DNA from: Acidobacteriota bacterium
GTDB taxonomy: Bacteria; Acidobacteriota; Terriglobia; Acidiferrales; UBA7541
Length of the DNA stretch: 43,880 nucleotides
Assembly: GCA_023481105.1 (NCBI GenBank)
Contig: JAMCWK010000152.1
Span: forward strand, 1-43,880
Reading direction: 5' to 3'
Shown here: positions 34,110-43,880 of the stretch, one piece after another
Position numbering within the stretch: position 1 is the stretch's first letter
How the letters are laid out: each line of letters starts with the position of its first letter
Made by a program: the position numbers and the translations under genes
Notes under the pieces: model-generated
What the model saw: the letters and a program-made list of their open reading frames with translations, nothing else
What the model was told of the DNA's origin: nothing
Databases searched by the model: none

Positions 34110-35033
34110 TTAACTTTCACCCGGCAAGACCAGCGTCAGCGCATCCGGCACAATCTTGAATTCCACGGGTAACCGCCCAATGGGCTCGCCATCCACTTGT
34201 GCCCAGACTTCCTCGCGGCCGACAGGCTCGCAGCGCACTGCCGTAGATTTCCAGAAAAAATCGTCAGCTATTGTACGGTGGCGACCGAGCAAAAGTTTGG
34301 ACATATCCGTAACGTAACGCCAGCGCTTCTGGGTAGTCGCCACAAACACTTCGAAGCAATCTTCGAACAAGCTGGCTTCGGTGGTAATCATCACCGGCCC
34401 GCCGTAGTGCTTGGTGCGCCCCACGACCACCAGCGAAGCTGCGTGCTCCGCTTCGGCGGTGCACACGCGAAACAAAGGGAAAGGATACTGTACCAACTGC
34501 CGGAAACCCTCCAGCCAGTAGGCCAAAATGCCCAGGCGGCGCTTGGTTTCCGGATCCACGGCATTCACCAGTTTGCCGTCGGGCCCCGCGCCTGCCACGC
34601 AGATAAAATAGCGCTGGCCGCCGGAAATTTCCGGCGAGAGCGCCAGGCCGAGCGCAATCCGCCGCAGGGTGCCGCGCACCAACCGCTCGGCGGCGCGAGG
34701 GATGTCCCAGGGCAGCGAAAGTTCCTTCACCAGCACGTTGGCGGTTCCTCCGGGCAGCACTGCCATGGGAACCTGACTGCCCGCCAGGCCGTTCACAATT
34801 TCATTGATGGTGCCGTCGCCACCGCAGGCGATGAGCATTTGGCGGCCATCGGCAACGGCGCTGCGCGCTTGCTCCACCGCCGAACCCGGGCCGGTGGTGG
34901 CTTCCAGCTCGGTCAGAATTCCGGCCTGCTTCAGGATGCTCTGCGCGCGCTCCAATTGCGTGCGTCGCCGGTGGCGCCCACGCCCCGCCGTTGGGTTGTA
35001 GATGATGACCGCATCGCGAATGCCCGTCAGCAT
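34110..35033 (-). CDS. Diacylglycerol kinase-family lipid kinase
   Basis: The protein has 307 residues in two domains. The catalytic domain (1-130) has the nucleotide loop IIYNPTAGRG, the catalytic GGDGTINEIVNGL (71-83) and PGGTANVLVKEL (94-105). The second domain (130-300) is the beta-sandwich typical of YegS/DgkB/BmrU proteins, ending with VDGEPIGRLPVEFKIVP. It should phosphorylate diacylglycerol or another lipid at the membrane. The ATG at 35033 is used because the fold begins right there; 16 extra codons upstream would overlap a palindromic repeat. It lies divergent from ligA. Confidence 0.87.
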   Translation of the reverse strand: MLTGIRDAVIIYNPTAGRGRHRRRTQLERAQSILKQAGILTELEATTGPGSAVEQARSAVADGRQMLIACGGDGTINEIVNGLAGSQVPMAVLPGGTANVLVKELSLPWDIPRAAERLVRGTLRRIALGLALSPEISGGQRYFICVAGAGPDGKLVNAVDPETKRRLGILAYWLEGFRQLVQYPFPLFRVCTAEAEHAASLVVVGRTKHYGGPVMITTEASLFEDCFEVFVATTQKRWRYVTDMSKLLLGRHRTIADDFFWKSTAVRCEPVGREEVWAQVDGEPIGRLPVEFKIVPDALTLVLPGES

Positions 35034-35036
35034 TGA

Positions 35037-37190
<2,154 letters not shown>

Positions 37191-37218
37191 CAGCGGGCGA
37201 ATCCCCTCCGCCCCGCTG
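37191..37218. terminator. Hairpin after ligA
   Basis: CAGCGGG (37191-37197) pairs with CCCGCTG (37212-37218), directly after the ligA stop and just before the stop of the opposing gene. It may end both transcripts; the T run is weak (TTCCGTTT). Confidence 0.4.
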
Positions 37219-37225
37219 TTCCGTT

Positions 37226-37723
37226 TCATCCACCCCTGATGATCACGTCGGGGTCGAGATCGGCATAGCCGTCCACGTGGACCATATATTTGTAGATCAA
37301 GTGGTCGTTGGCCGGGACACGAGGAGGATCGCTTTTCGGGTTGCCCTTCCCGTACTTGTTTTTGGGGAATGGATCGGCGCCGATATAGAACTCTACGCTC
37401 CACTCTTTGGTTGCATCACCCGACCATTTCCACTCCACTCTTTCCGTCGTCGTAATGCAAACGCGGTCGTAATCCACTTTGAGGTTCTTTGTCGTGCCCA
37501 CCGGACTGATGGTCACCGTGGCCACCCCGTTGACCACCGGCGCCGCCTTGCTGCACCACCCCGGCGCTTTCGCCGGAGCACTCTGAGCAGGCACGGACTG
37601 TTTAGCCTTGCTCCACGAATCCGTGCTCATGGCCAGGGATACGGCGATCATCAGGATGAGTACGCTTCCTGCGAGGTGAAGCGTTTTAGGGATTTGGAGA
37701 AACTTGGGGCTGGGACGAGGCAT
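37226..37723 (-). CDS. Small secreted protein, unrecognised
   Basis: The protein has 165 residues. A signal segment (hydrophobic residues about 18-34) precedes a mature part of about 125 residues with two cysteines (PGWCSKAAP and DRVCITTTERVEW), which may form a disulfide. The beta-rich sequence (KNLKVDYDRVCITTTERVEWKWSGDATKEWSVEFYIGADPFP) suggests an Ig- or cupredoxin-like fold, but no family or metal site is recognised. AAGGAG lies 8 bases before the ATG. Three 18-base repeats lie upstream, between it and the kinase gene. Confidence 0.7.
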   Translation of the reverse strand: MPRPSPKFLQIPKTLHLAGSVLILMIAVSLAMSTDSWSKAKQSVPAQSAPAKAPGWCSKAAPVVNGVATVTISPVGTTKNLKVDYDRVCITTTERVEWKWSGDATKEWSVEFYIGADPFPKNKYGKGNPKSDPPRVPANDHLIYKYMVHVDGYADLDPDVIIRGG

Positions 37724-37764
37724 GTCAGTTCTCCTTTCGAAATTCAAATTCCCGGAGGAGGCGA

Positions 37765-37823
37765 ACCTGGGTGAGAAAGCGACGCAAGGTTAGCAAAACG
37801 ACCCAGGTAAGCAAAGCGCTATT
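37765..37823. repeat. Three direct repeats of 18 bases, with an inverted repeat
   Basis: Units begin at 37770, 37788 and 37806 and share GGTNAGNAAANCG. ACCTGGGT (37765-37772) and ACCCAGGT (37801-37808) form an inverted repeat around them. The block lies between the kinase stop codon and the small secreted gene on the same strand. Confidence 0.6.
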
Positions 37824-40467
37824 TTTTCTGGGGCTTGAATAGGCTCTGATATTCAGCGGTCTGGCGCACGCTGTCGAAGGCAGGACTGTCGTGGACTGTG
37901 GGAGCGGACGTGCCGGCGGCGACAGCGCGTTTCAGCCACTCCAGCGTTTTTTCCTTGTCGCCGAACTGCGCTTGCACCAGAGCTGCCTTGAACTGCACGT
38001 CCGCGTCCTTGGGCGCTTGCGCCAGCGCGCGCTGCAAATAATCCAGCGCCGCTTTTCGATCACCCAGCATGGCGTGGAAGTAAGCCAGATTGGCCAGCAC
38101 GTATTCATCGCGCGGGTTTACCTTCAGTTTTTCGCCGGCCAGCGCGACGGCTTTCTGGTACGCCGCCGCGGATTCGCCGCGCTTTCCTTCCGTCCAGTAT
38201 TTCGCGTCGCCTAGATTCCCCCAGACGACATATTCGCTGGCGCCAATGCCTAGAGCCAAACTGCGCTCATAGGTGGCCGCGGCCTCGGCGAACTTCCGCT
38301 GGTTAAAATAGGCGGTGGCCAGGTTGGAATACGCCTCATAGGTGGGCCGCAAGGCGATCGACTGTTCAAAGCTCTTAATCCCTTCGTTGTACTTTCCCTG
38401 CACCACGTAAATTGCGCCCAGGTTGGAATGCGCCTGGAAACTGTCCGGCGTGAGTCGGGTAACCTGCTCGAACATCTTGGTGGCTTCGTCGAGCCGGCCC
38501 TTGCGCCAGTAGAAAATCGCCAGCCAAGTGTAGCCCGCGTGATAATGCGGGCGCACGCTGATTGCTTTCTGGAAAGTTTGCTCTGCCTCCACCGGCTTGC
38601 CCAGTTTTTCGTACGCTTTGGCCAGCCCACGGTAGGCGTCGTCGCTCAATGGATCGCCATCCAAAGCTTTCTGGAATTCCGTGGCGGCTTTCGCGTAATT
38701 CCCAGTGCCGTTGTAGATGGTTCCCAAGCAAGAATGCGCCTGCGGCAGCGCGGCGTTGAGCGCGGCGGCGCGCTCGCAGGCTTTGCGTGACGCGTCCACC
38801 CAGCGCAAATCATTGCGGTAGTAGTATTTCCACCAGTAGGCGTCGCCGAGTCCTGCGTACGCCAGCGCATAGTTGGGGTCCATCTTCAGGGATTGCTCGA
38901 AGACGCGGATGGCGCTATCCAAATTTTCCGGCTTGTCGTAGTTCTCCAGGTAACCACGACCTTGCAGATAGAAATCGTAGGCGCTGGCCACGGTAGTGCC
39001 GCGCGCGGCCAGAAACTCGCGCTCCTTTGGCTCCACCTTTAGCTCCAACATCTGCAACACGCCGTCCACCACGTGGTCTTCCACGGCGAAGGGATCGGCC
39101 ATGGCTACTGTGAAGCTGCCGCCATCCAACACGCGCCGGTTGCGCGCGTCCACCAGGGAATAGCTGACGCGCACTTTGTCGCCGAACTGGTGCAGGCTGC
39201 CTTCCAGCACGAGGTTGACGCCCAGTTCGGAGCGCGCCTTTTCCGCATCCGTGATGACCTTGTCGCGGATGCTGCTGGTGGAAACAACCTGCAACGATTG
39301 GGACTTTGAAAAGCGCCCGAGCGCTGCCGTCAGCGTGGAATTCAGTCCGAGGGCGAACGCACGGGTTTGCGCGTCTCCCCCAACGACATCGAGCGGCAAA
39401 ATGGCCACGTATTTTTCGCGAGGCATCGCCAAAACGCCGGCGCGCTCTGCCAGCCATCGCCGCGCCGGCGGCAGCGACGCTAGCAGCCCTCCCAATACCA
39501 GCAAAGCGACAGCTCCCACGGTCCAGGACAACCACCGCCGAGGCGCGGGCACAACCGGTGGCAACGGCACGGTGGCAATGGGCTGCCCGGTCTCGAGGGC
39601 GCGCAAATCGGCCAACAAATCATTCGCGGATGCGTAGCGCGCCGCCGGATTTTTTTGCAGCATGCGCTCGACGATGTGACTGAGCCCATCGGGCACCTCC
39701 CGGCCGACTTCTCGGAGCGGAGGAGGGTTTTCGTGCAAGATGCGGTTGGTCGTCGCCGCCAGATTGCCGCCGCGGAATGGATGGCGCCCGCTGAGCGCTT
39801 CGTAGAACACCACACCCAGGGAAAATAGATCCGAGCGTGTGTCGATGGCGCGGTCCAGCATGACTTCCGGCGCCATGTACAGGAACGTGCCGCCCACGCT
39901 CAGGCGCGTTTTGTCGATGGAGTCGCCGGATGTGATTTCGCTGGCATCCGGCAAGCGTTTGGCTACGCCGAAATCGAGAACTTTGACGTCGCCATTGGCG
40001 GTGAGCAATATATTTTCCGGCTTGATGTCGCTGTGAACGATGCGCTTTTCGTGCGCCGCGGCCAGCGCGTCGCCGCACTGCCGTGCGATGCGCAGGAATT
40101 CCACTACGCTCATCGGCTGGCCCATGCGCTGGCGTAGTGTTTGCCCTTCGACGTACTCCATCACCAGAAACGTGCCGCGCGGGTCCTCCAGCACGTCGAA
40201 GATGCCGGCAATTTTTGCGTGGACTAAGCTGGAAGCGCGCTCCGCCTCTTTGAAAAAGCGATCACGGTAGTAGGCGTCGGCTTGCAGCGCAGGCGCAATG
40301 CGCTTCAACGCTACGGTGCGTTTCAGAAGGGGATCTTCCGCGCGATACACTTCGCCCATCGCGCCAGCGCCCAACCGCGCACGAATCACAAAGCGTCCGA
40401 CAGTCATTCCCGTCAGGTCTTCGGGGGCTTGCGCAGGCTTGGCAGCGCTGGCGGAAGGATCGCCCAT
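37819..40467 (-). CDS. Membrane Ser/Thr protein kinase with TPR sensor/scaffold region
   Basis: The protein has 882 residues. Residues 25-290 form a PknB-type kinase: glycine loop RLGAGAMGEVY, K55 (VALKRI), catalytic HSDIKPEN with D147 (HSD instead of HRD), DFG at 165-167 and APE at 199-201. A membrane helix lies at about 314-332. The outer part has a FlgO-like region (VAILPLDVVGGDAQTRAFALGLNSTLTAALGRF and VNLVLEGSLHQFGDKVRVSYSLVDARN) and about ten TPR repeats from residue 500 to 850 (such as NYALAYAGLGDAYWWKYYY). This kinase-plus-TPR layout is common in Acidobacteriota. Its targets are unknown. Confidence 0.9.
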   Translation of the reverse strand: MGDPSASAAKPAQAPEDLTGMTVGRFVIRARLGAGAMGEVYRAEDPLLKRTVALKRIAPALQADAYYRDRFFKEAERASSLVHAKIAGIFDVLEDPRGTFLVMEYVEGQTLRQRMGQPMSVVEFLRIARQCGDALAAAHEKRIVHSDIKPENILLTANGDVKVLDFGVAKRLPDASEITSGDSIDKTRLSVGGTFLYMAPEVMLDRAIDTRSDLFSLGVVFYEALSGRHPFRGGNLAATTNRILHENPPPLREVGREVPDGLSHIVERMLQKNPAARYASANDLLADLRALETGQPIATVPLPPVVPAPRRWLSWTVGAVALLVLGGLLASLPPARRWLAERAGVLAMPREKYVAILPLDVVGGDAQTRAFALGLNSTLTAALGRFSKSQSLQVVSTSSIRDKVITDAEKARSELGVNLVLEGSLHQFGDKVRVSYSLVDARNRRVLDGGSFTVAMADPFAVEDHVVDGVLQMLELKVEPKEREFLAARGTTVASAYDFYLQGRGYLENYDKPENLDSAIRVFEQSLKMDPNYALAYAGLGDAYWWKYYYRNDLRWVDASRKACERAAALNAALPQAHSCLGTIYNGTGNYAKAATEFQKALDGDPLSDDAYRGLAKAYEKLGKPVEAEQTFQKAISVRPHYHAGYTWLAIFYWRKGRLDEATKMFEQVTRLTPDSFQAHSNLGAIYVVQGKYNEGIKSFEQSIALRPTYEAYSNLATAYFNQRKFAEAAATYERSLALGIGASEYVVWGNLGDAKYWTEGKRGESAAAYQKAVALAGEKLKVNPRDEYVLANLAYFHAMLGDRKAALDYLQRALAQAPKDADVQFKAALVQAQFGDKEKTLEWLKRAVAAGTSAPTVHDSPAFDSVRQTAEYQSLFKPQKK

Positions 40468-40473
40468 GTGCTT

Positions 40474-40552
40474 GACAGGCTGCCTGCACGCTGTGCTGCC
40501 CGGTTCTCAAGGCACAGAGATAGCAAGGACCGGACAGGCCGCCTGTGCTCCT
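40474..40552. repeat. CAGGC-type palindromes upstream of the kinase
   Basis: GACAGGCTGCCTGCAC (40474-40489) and GGACAGGCCGCCTGTGCTCC (40532-40551) are two short palindromes resembling the CAGGCT hairpins at 12056 and inside rnpB. Confidence 0.4.
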
Positions 40553-40621
40553 TTGCGGCCTATCATAATACTTTCGGCCCTAAGGAGGGAGAATTTGCAA
40601 GCCAGGGGCAAACGGCACCCG

Positions 40622-42481
40622 TTACCAGCCGATTTTTCTGCCCTTGTTCTGCTCATCCAGCCACTGCTTCAGCGGCGCGAAGTAGTCGAGCATGGCGCGC
40701 GCATCGATCTGCTTTTCGCCGGTCATGGCTTCGAGCGCCTCCGGCCACGGCCGGCTCAAGCCCATTTCGAGCATCTTATTCAGCTTTGCCCCGGCGGCTT
40801 TGTTGTTGTACACCGTGCAGCGGTGCAGCGGCCCGGTGAAACCGGCCTCGCGGCACATCGCGCGGTACATTTGGAACTGCAAAATGTGCGCGAGGAAGTA
40901 GCGTGTGTAAGGCACGTTGGCCGCCACGTGATATTTTGCGCCCGGATCGAAGTCGGCTTCGCTGCGCGCCACCGGCGGGGCCACGCCCTGATATTTCTCG
41001 CGCAATTCCCACCACGATTTGTTGTAGTCCGCGGGCTTCACTTCGCCGGAAAACACTTTCCAGCGCCACTGGTCCACCAGCAGACCGAACGGAAGGAAAG
41101 CAACTTTGTCGAGCGCGATTTTCATCAGGTAGCCCAGATCCCCCTCGGCGCCTGGAACGTTTTCGATCAGTCCAATTTGTTTCAAGTACTCCGGCGTGAT
41201 GGAAAGCGCTATGGCATCGCCGACCGCTTCATGGAAGCCGTCGTTGGCGCTGTCCTGAAAAAGCACGGGCTGCTTGTTGTACGCGCGCTGGTAGAAGTTG
41301 TGTCCCAATTCGTGATGAATGGTGTTGAAATCCTCTTCGGTAATCTCGATGCACATCTTCAGACGCAGGTCCTCTTGGAAGTCGATGCTCCAGGCACTGG
41401 CGTGGCAGACGACGTCGCGGTCACGGGGCTTGGTGAAGAGCGAGCGCTCCCAAAAAGTCTGCGGCAGCGGCGCGAAGCCCAGCGAAGTGAAAAAGCGTTC
41501 GCCGATGCGCACCATTTCTTTTTCGTCCGTCTTGCGCGCCTTCAAGATTTCCGTGAGGTCAAACGTCTTTTCGCGCTCCGGCGGCGCCGCCAGCGGATAG
41601 ATGTTGCCCCACTGCTGCGCCCACATGTTGCCGAGCAGGTGCGCCGGAATGGGCCCGCTTTCCGGCACCGCTTCCGCGCCGTATTTCTCGCGCAGCCTGG
41701 CGCGGACGTGCGCATGCAGCGCGTCGTAGAGCGGCTTCACTTGCAGCCACAGCCGGTCCACCTCCTTGGCGAAGGCGTCCGGAGGCATGTCGTACTTCGC
41801 GCGCCACATCGCACCGGAGTCCGCGAAGCCCAGTTCGCGCGCGCCTTTGTTGGCCAGCTCGACGAAACGCGTATAGCGCTGGCGCATCGGCGGCGCAATC
41901 GCGTGCCAGCCGCGCCATGCGTCGAGCAACTGTTTGGGGTCGCGGCTCTCGGCCAGGATGCGACTCAGCGCGCCGAGGTCCAGGCACTTGCTCTGGTTGC
42001 CATCAGGACAATACTTTCCTTTTCCGTAGTCGCCCTGCATCGAGACCACCAGGTTCGCCAGCTCGGAGCGCTCCGCGTCGTTTTTCGGAGCGGGCAGCGT
42101 GAGCGAGAGCTTCAACAGCAGCAGCTTGCGCGCGACGTCTGCGGGAAGCTTCAGCCCGTCAAAGCGCGTGGCTTGCGTGGCGAATTCCGTCGTTGCCGCG
42201 ATCAAGTCCTTGTTGGCGTCCGCGGAAAGCGCGGCAGTATCGTCGGTGATGAAATTCTGCGACACCCAATCCGCCTGCGCGTACTTAATGGAAAGCTCCT
42301 TCAAGCGATTCTCGGCTTTTTCGATAAATGCGCGCGCTTCCGCGGCGGTTGGCGGCGACTTGGCTGGTGCTGCCTTTTCCTGGCTTGATGCTGCGCCAGC
42401 GAACGCAAGCGTGGCAATGAGAAGAAACGACAGGCCAATGAATGCGATGGAATCAAGTTTTTTTGAGGTGGGCGGAATCAT
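40622..42481 (-). CDS. Secreted M2-family peptidyl-dipeptidase (ACE-like)
   Basis: The protein has 619 residues. A signal peptide (SIAFIGLSFLLIATLAFAGAAS) precedes a largely helical domain. The zinc motif HELGH is at 390-394 with the third ligand E418 (GFHEAVGD) 24 residues after the second histidine, exactly the spacing of angiotensin-converting enzyme. Other M2 features are the NFYQRAYNKQPVLFQDSAND stretch and the SLFTKPRDRDVVCHASAWSIDF block. It should cut dipeptides from peptide C-termini in the periplasm or outside. The ATG at 42481 is preferred because GGAGG lies upstream at a workable distance; TTG at 42490 is too close to it. Confidence 0.92.
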   Translation of the reverse strand: MIPPTSKKLDSIAFIGLSFLLIATLAFAGAASSQEKAAPAKSPPTAAEARAFIEKAENRLKELSIKYAQADWVSQNFITDDTAALSADANKDLIAATTEFATQATRFDGLKLPADVARKLLLLKLSLTLPAPKNDAERSELANLVVSMQGDYGKGKYCPDGNQSKCLDLGALSRILAESRDPKQLLDAWRGWHAIAPPMRQRYTRFVELANKGARELGFADSGAMWRAKYDMPPDAFAKEVDRLWLQVKPLYDALHAHVRARLREKYGAEAVPESGPIPAHLLGNMWAQQWGNIYPLAAPPEREKTFDLTEILKARKTDEKEMVRIGERFFTSLGFAPLPQTFWERSLFTKPRDRDVVCHASAWSIDFQEDLRLKMCIEITEEDFNTIHHELGHNFYQRAYNKQPVLFQDSANDGFHEAVGDAIALSITPEYLKQIGLIENVPGAEGDLGYLMKIALDKVAFLPFGLLVDQWRWKVFSGEVKPADYNKSWWELREKYQGVAPPVARSEADFDPGAKYHVAANVPYTRYFLAHILQFQMYRAMCREAGFTGPLHRCTVYNNKAAGAKLNKMLEMGLSRPWPEALEAMTGEKQIDARAMLDYFAPLKQWLDEQNKGRKIGW

Positions 42482-42504
42482 GACGAGCAAAACCTCCAGC
42501 TGCC

Positions 42505-42533
42505 ATCGTAGAGAGCGCGAGCGGCCCTGTCAA
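42505..42533 (-). promoter_or_regulatory. Sigma-70 promoter for the M2 peptidase
   Basis: On the minus strand a perfect TTGACA (42528-42533) and TACGAT (42505-42510) are 17 bases apart. Transcription would begin at or just upstream of the ribosome-binding site GGAGG (42493-42497). Confidence 0.65.
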
Positions 42534-42604
42534 CGCACTGCTTTTCTCCTGCACCTCCTTTACTTGCTGAACATCCTCTGCCCCTCGGAAATGAGAAAGC
42601 CGCG

Positions 42605-42610
42605 TATAAT
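42605..42610 (+). promoter_or_regulatory. -10 box of the RNase P RNA gene
   Basis: A perfect TATAAT ends 7 bases before the expected 5' end of rnpB. The -35 region is not conserved. Confidence 0.6.
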
Positions 42611-42616
42611 AGAGAC

Positions 42617-43151
42617 TGGCGGGCAGGTCAGACGATCGCTGGCGTGGCGTTGGCTTCGGCCGGGGTCATGCTGGAGGAAAGTCCGGACTCCGCAGGGAAA
42701 CGCGCCTGGTAACGCCAGGGGGCTTGTAGCACAGGCTAATAGCCTGTGCCACGAGCTACGGATAGTGCCACAGAAAATAAACCGCCGGTGCGTTCCGCCT
42801 CTGTGACAGGCCCGAGGAAAACCTCGGGCACGTCCAACAAGGGCAGGCAAACTGGTAAGGGTGAAATGGTGGGGTAAGAGCCCACCGCTCCGCTGGCAAC
42901 AGCGGAGGCACGGCAAACCCCGCGTGGAGCAAGGCCAAATAGGAGGGGAGGGCTGTCCCGGCCCGATGTGGCGCAAGCCATAGCCCGCACCGAGCAATCC
43001 CCTAACGGGGATAAATCGGCGCGGACATCAACCCTCGGGTAGGCCGCTTGAGTCCGGTTGCGAAACCGGACCCAGAGGAATGATCGTCCCACGGCGTAGG
43101 CCGAATTTTGGACACGCCGCGACAGAATCCGGCTTATCGGCTTGCCCGCCA
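42617..43151 (+). ncRNA. rnpB: RNase P RNA (bacterial type A)
   Basis: The catalytic RNA that trims the 5' ends of tRNA precursors. The ends pair as helix P1 (GGCGGGCA at 42618-42625 with TGCCCGCC at 43143-43150). All universal blocks are present: GAGGAAAGTCC (42674), GGTAACGCC (42708), AGTGCCACAGAAAATAAACC (42764), GGTAAGGGTGAAA and GTAAGAGCCCACCG, GGAGCAAGGCCAAATAGG (42926), GGGTAGGCCGCTTGAG (43037) and GACAGAATCCGGCTTAT (43121). At about 535 bases it is longer than the 377-base E. coli RNA. Extra length comes partly from a hairpin at 42726-42759, where a short P9 is expected, and partly from longer arms after 42786 and 42944. Open reading frames across it are spurious. Confidence 0.95.
42726..42759 (+). 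repeat. Repeat-like hairpin inside rnpB (P9 region)
   Basis: CACAGGCT (42730-42737) pairs with AGCCTGTG (42741-42748), enclosed by GTAG and CTAC. It resembles the CAGGCT palindromes between genes in this window. Confidence 0.55.
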
Positions 43152-43184
43152 ATTCTTTTGTGAATTTGATTTCTGCAAAACCCT

Positions 43185-43688
43185 CTAAAACATTCCTTCA
43201 TCCGCTGACGGACCATAAATGGCGGGAACAGGCACGTCATTCAGGCGCAGGTACACCCCGAGCTGCGCGCGATGGTGAATGCCGTGATTCATGACGAAGC
43301 TGCGCAACACGGCGATCTTCGGCACGGTCATCAGGGTTTGGCCGTTGCGCAAGAGCGACCACAGTGTCATCAGGTGCGCGTCGCTCGCGCCGGCAATGGC
43401 CGCGCGCGCGGCGGCAGTGTTTTTGTCGAACATCGCCAGCAATTCCTGGCGCGACTTGACCGCCTGCATCGGACGAGTGGGCACGCCTCCCGGCGCAAGG
43501 TCCAGCGAATCCTGGTTAATCGCTAGAACGATCCAACTCGGCAAATTGGCGATGTGCGTGGCCAGCCCGCCCATAGCCCAGGACTTTTCGTGCGGCTTCC
43601 AGCCGAACTTGTCCTCCGGCACACGCTCCAATGTCTTCCTTGTGTTCTTCATTTCCTGGTCGAATTCCGGAAGCAGAGCTTCGCTCAT
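43185..43688 (-). CDS. DinB-family protein with complete histidine site
   Basis: The protein has 167 residues and the four-helix DinB/YfiT fold. The three candidate metal ligands are present: H45 (GLATHIANL), H135 and H139 (MNHGIHHRAQL). The ending VPVPAIYGPSADEG is shared with the first DinB protein at 17864. Many relatives are thiol-dependent transferases or have no known activity. The ATG at 43688 is preferred: the TTG at 43706 lies inside the likely ribosome-binding site (GGAGG). Confidence 0.85.
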   Translation of the reverse strand: MSEALLPEFDQEMKNTRKTLERVPEDKFGWKPHEKSWAMGGLATHIANLPSWIVLAINQDSLDLAPGGVPTRPMQAVKSRQELLAMFDKNTAAARAAIAGASDAHLMTLWSLLRNGQTLMTVPKIAVLRSFVMNHGIHHRAQLGVYLRLNDVPVPAIYGPSADEGMF

Positions 43689-43808
43689 TCCCAGGGGGAC
43701 CTCCAATGAAAAGTGATCGCCCTATTCAACACGATTAGGAGGCGAGCTGCAAGGAGGGCAGGGGCCGCGGCTGGCCCCGCACCTTGACGGCGAAACCAAA
43801 TCGTTGTA

Positions 43809-43824
43809 TACCTACCGGTAAGTA
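43809..43824 (+). promoter_or_regulatory. TetR-type operator-like palindrome
   Basis: TACCTACCGGTAAGTA is a palindrome with 7 of 8 pairs matching, centred on CCGG. It resembles operators of TetR/AcrR-family regulators and lies about 40 bases before a possible start codon. Confidence 0.5.
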
Positions 43825-43864
43825 AATTCGCGCGGTGGCCGACACCGCGCAGGGAGACAACGCG

Positions 43865-43880
43865 GTGCCTCGGCCCGGTC
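43865..43880 (+). CDS. Possible start of a regulator gene (cut by window edge)
   Basis: GTG at 43865 follows AGGGAGA at a normal distance and reads MPRPG. N-termini of this kind are common in TetR-family proteins and the operator-like palindrome upstream fits autoregulation. Only five codons are visible, so this is a suggestion. Confidence 0.3.

Noticed and set aside
40298-42388. A 696-codon plus-strand frame opposite the M2 peptidase
   Set aside because: The minus strand has the HELGH zinc site and signal peptide; the plus frame has no domain.
42560-43152. Two overlapping open reading frames of about 140 codons on the minus strand
   Set aside because: They lie across the RNase P RNA gene, whose conserved blocks explain the sequence fully.

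Overview
The window looks like a chromosomal stretch of an Acidobacteriota bacterium, or a close relative. The evidence is GC-rich DNA, a DUF1800/DUF1501 gene pair, a DUF5916 outer-membrane protein, a membrane Ser/Thr kinase with a TPR tail, many secreted peptidases, and short palindromic repeats scattered between genes. The species cannot be named from this sequence. Genes lie on both strands in short units. There is no phage, plasmid, insertion sequence or CRISPR array.

Left part (1-11 kb). The 3' end of purB is followed by a signalling cluster: a receiver/HD-GYP phosphodiesterase, a stand-alone receiver, and a receiver/PilZ protein, which together suggest cyclic-di-GMP control. Next come efp, a secreted beta-propeller-like protein, a secreted Xaa-Pro peptidase, an ArnT-like membrane glycosyltransferase, a secreted metallo-beta-lactamase-fold hydrolase, and a coupled pair of secreted DUF4198 and nuclear-transport-factor-2-like proteins.

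Middle part (11-25 kb). Two small membrane proteins precede fabH. A small toxin-antitoxin-like pair follows, whose toxin gene appears frameshifted. Then come the DUF5916 beta-barrel protein, a persulfide dioxygenase/rhodanese fusion, an operon of a degenerate DinB-fold protein and a pseudo-receiver/DUF3052 fusion, and an unusual locus (19.1-20.4 kb) where a cysteine/histidine-motif protein with its own strong promoter and long leader sits between palindromic repeats. A YihY membrane protein, a small unknown gene coupled to a degenerate PilZ protein, proline dehydrogenase and a secreted M28 peptidase with a PDZ domain follow.

Right part (25-43.9 kb). This holds the DUF1800/DUF1501 pair, an APC permease, a divergent membrane pyrophosphatase (hppA), a DedA-like protein, a YdjM-like membrane protein, a lipid kinase, ligA, a small secreted unknown, the Ser/Thr kinase, a secreted M2 peptidyl-dipeptidase, the RNase P RNA gene (rnpB) and a second DinB protein. 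The right edge probably carries the start of a TetR-type regulator behind a palindromic operator.

Housekeeping genes (purB, efp, fabH, ligA, rnpB) are interleaved with envelope and secreted functions. The best candidates for something new are the cysteine/histidine gene in its repeat setting, the repeat-like hairpin inside rnpB, the frameshifted toxin-antitoxin pair and the pseudo-receiver/DUF3052 fusion. All functional calls rest on motif recognition by eye. No database search was possible.
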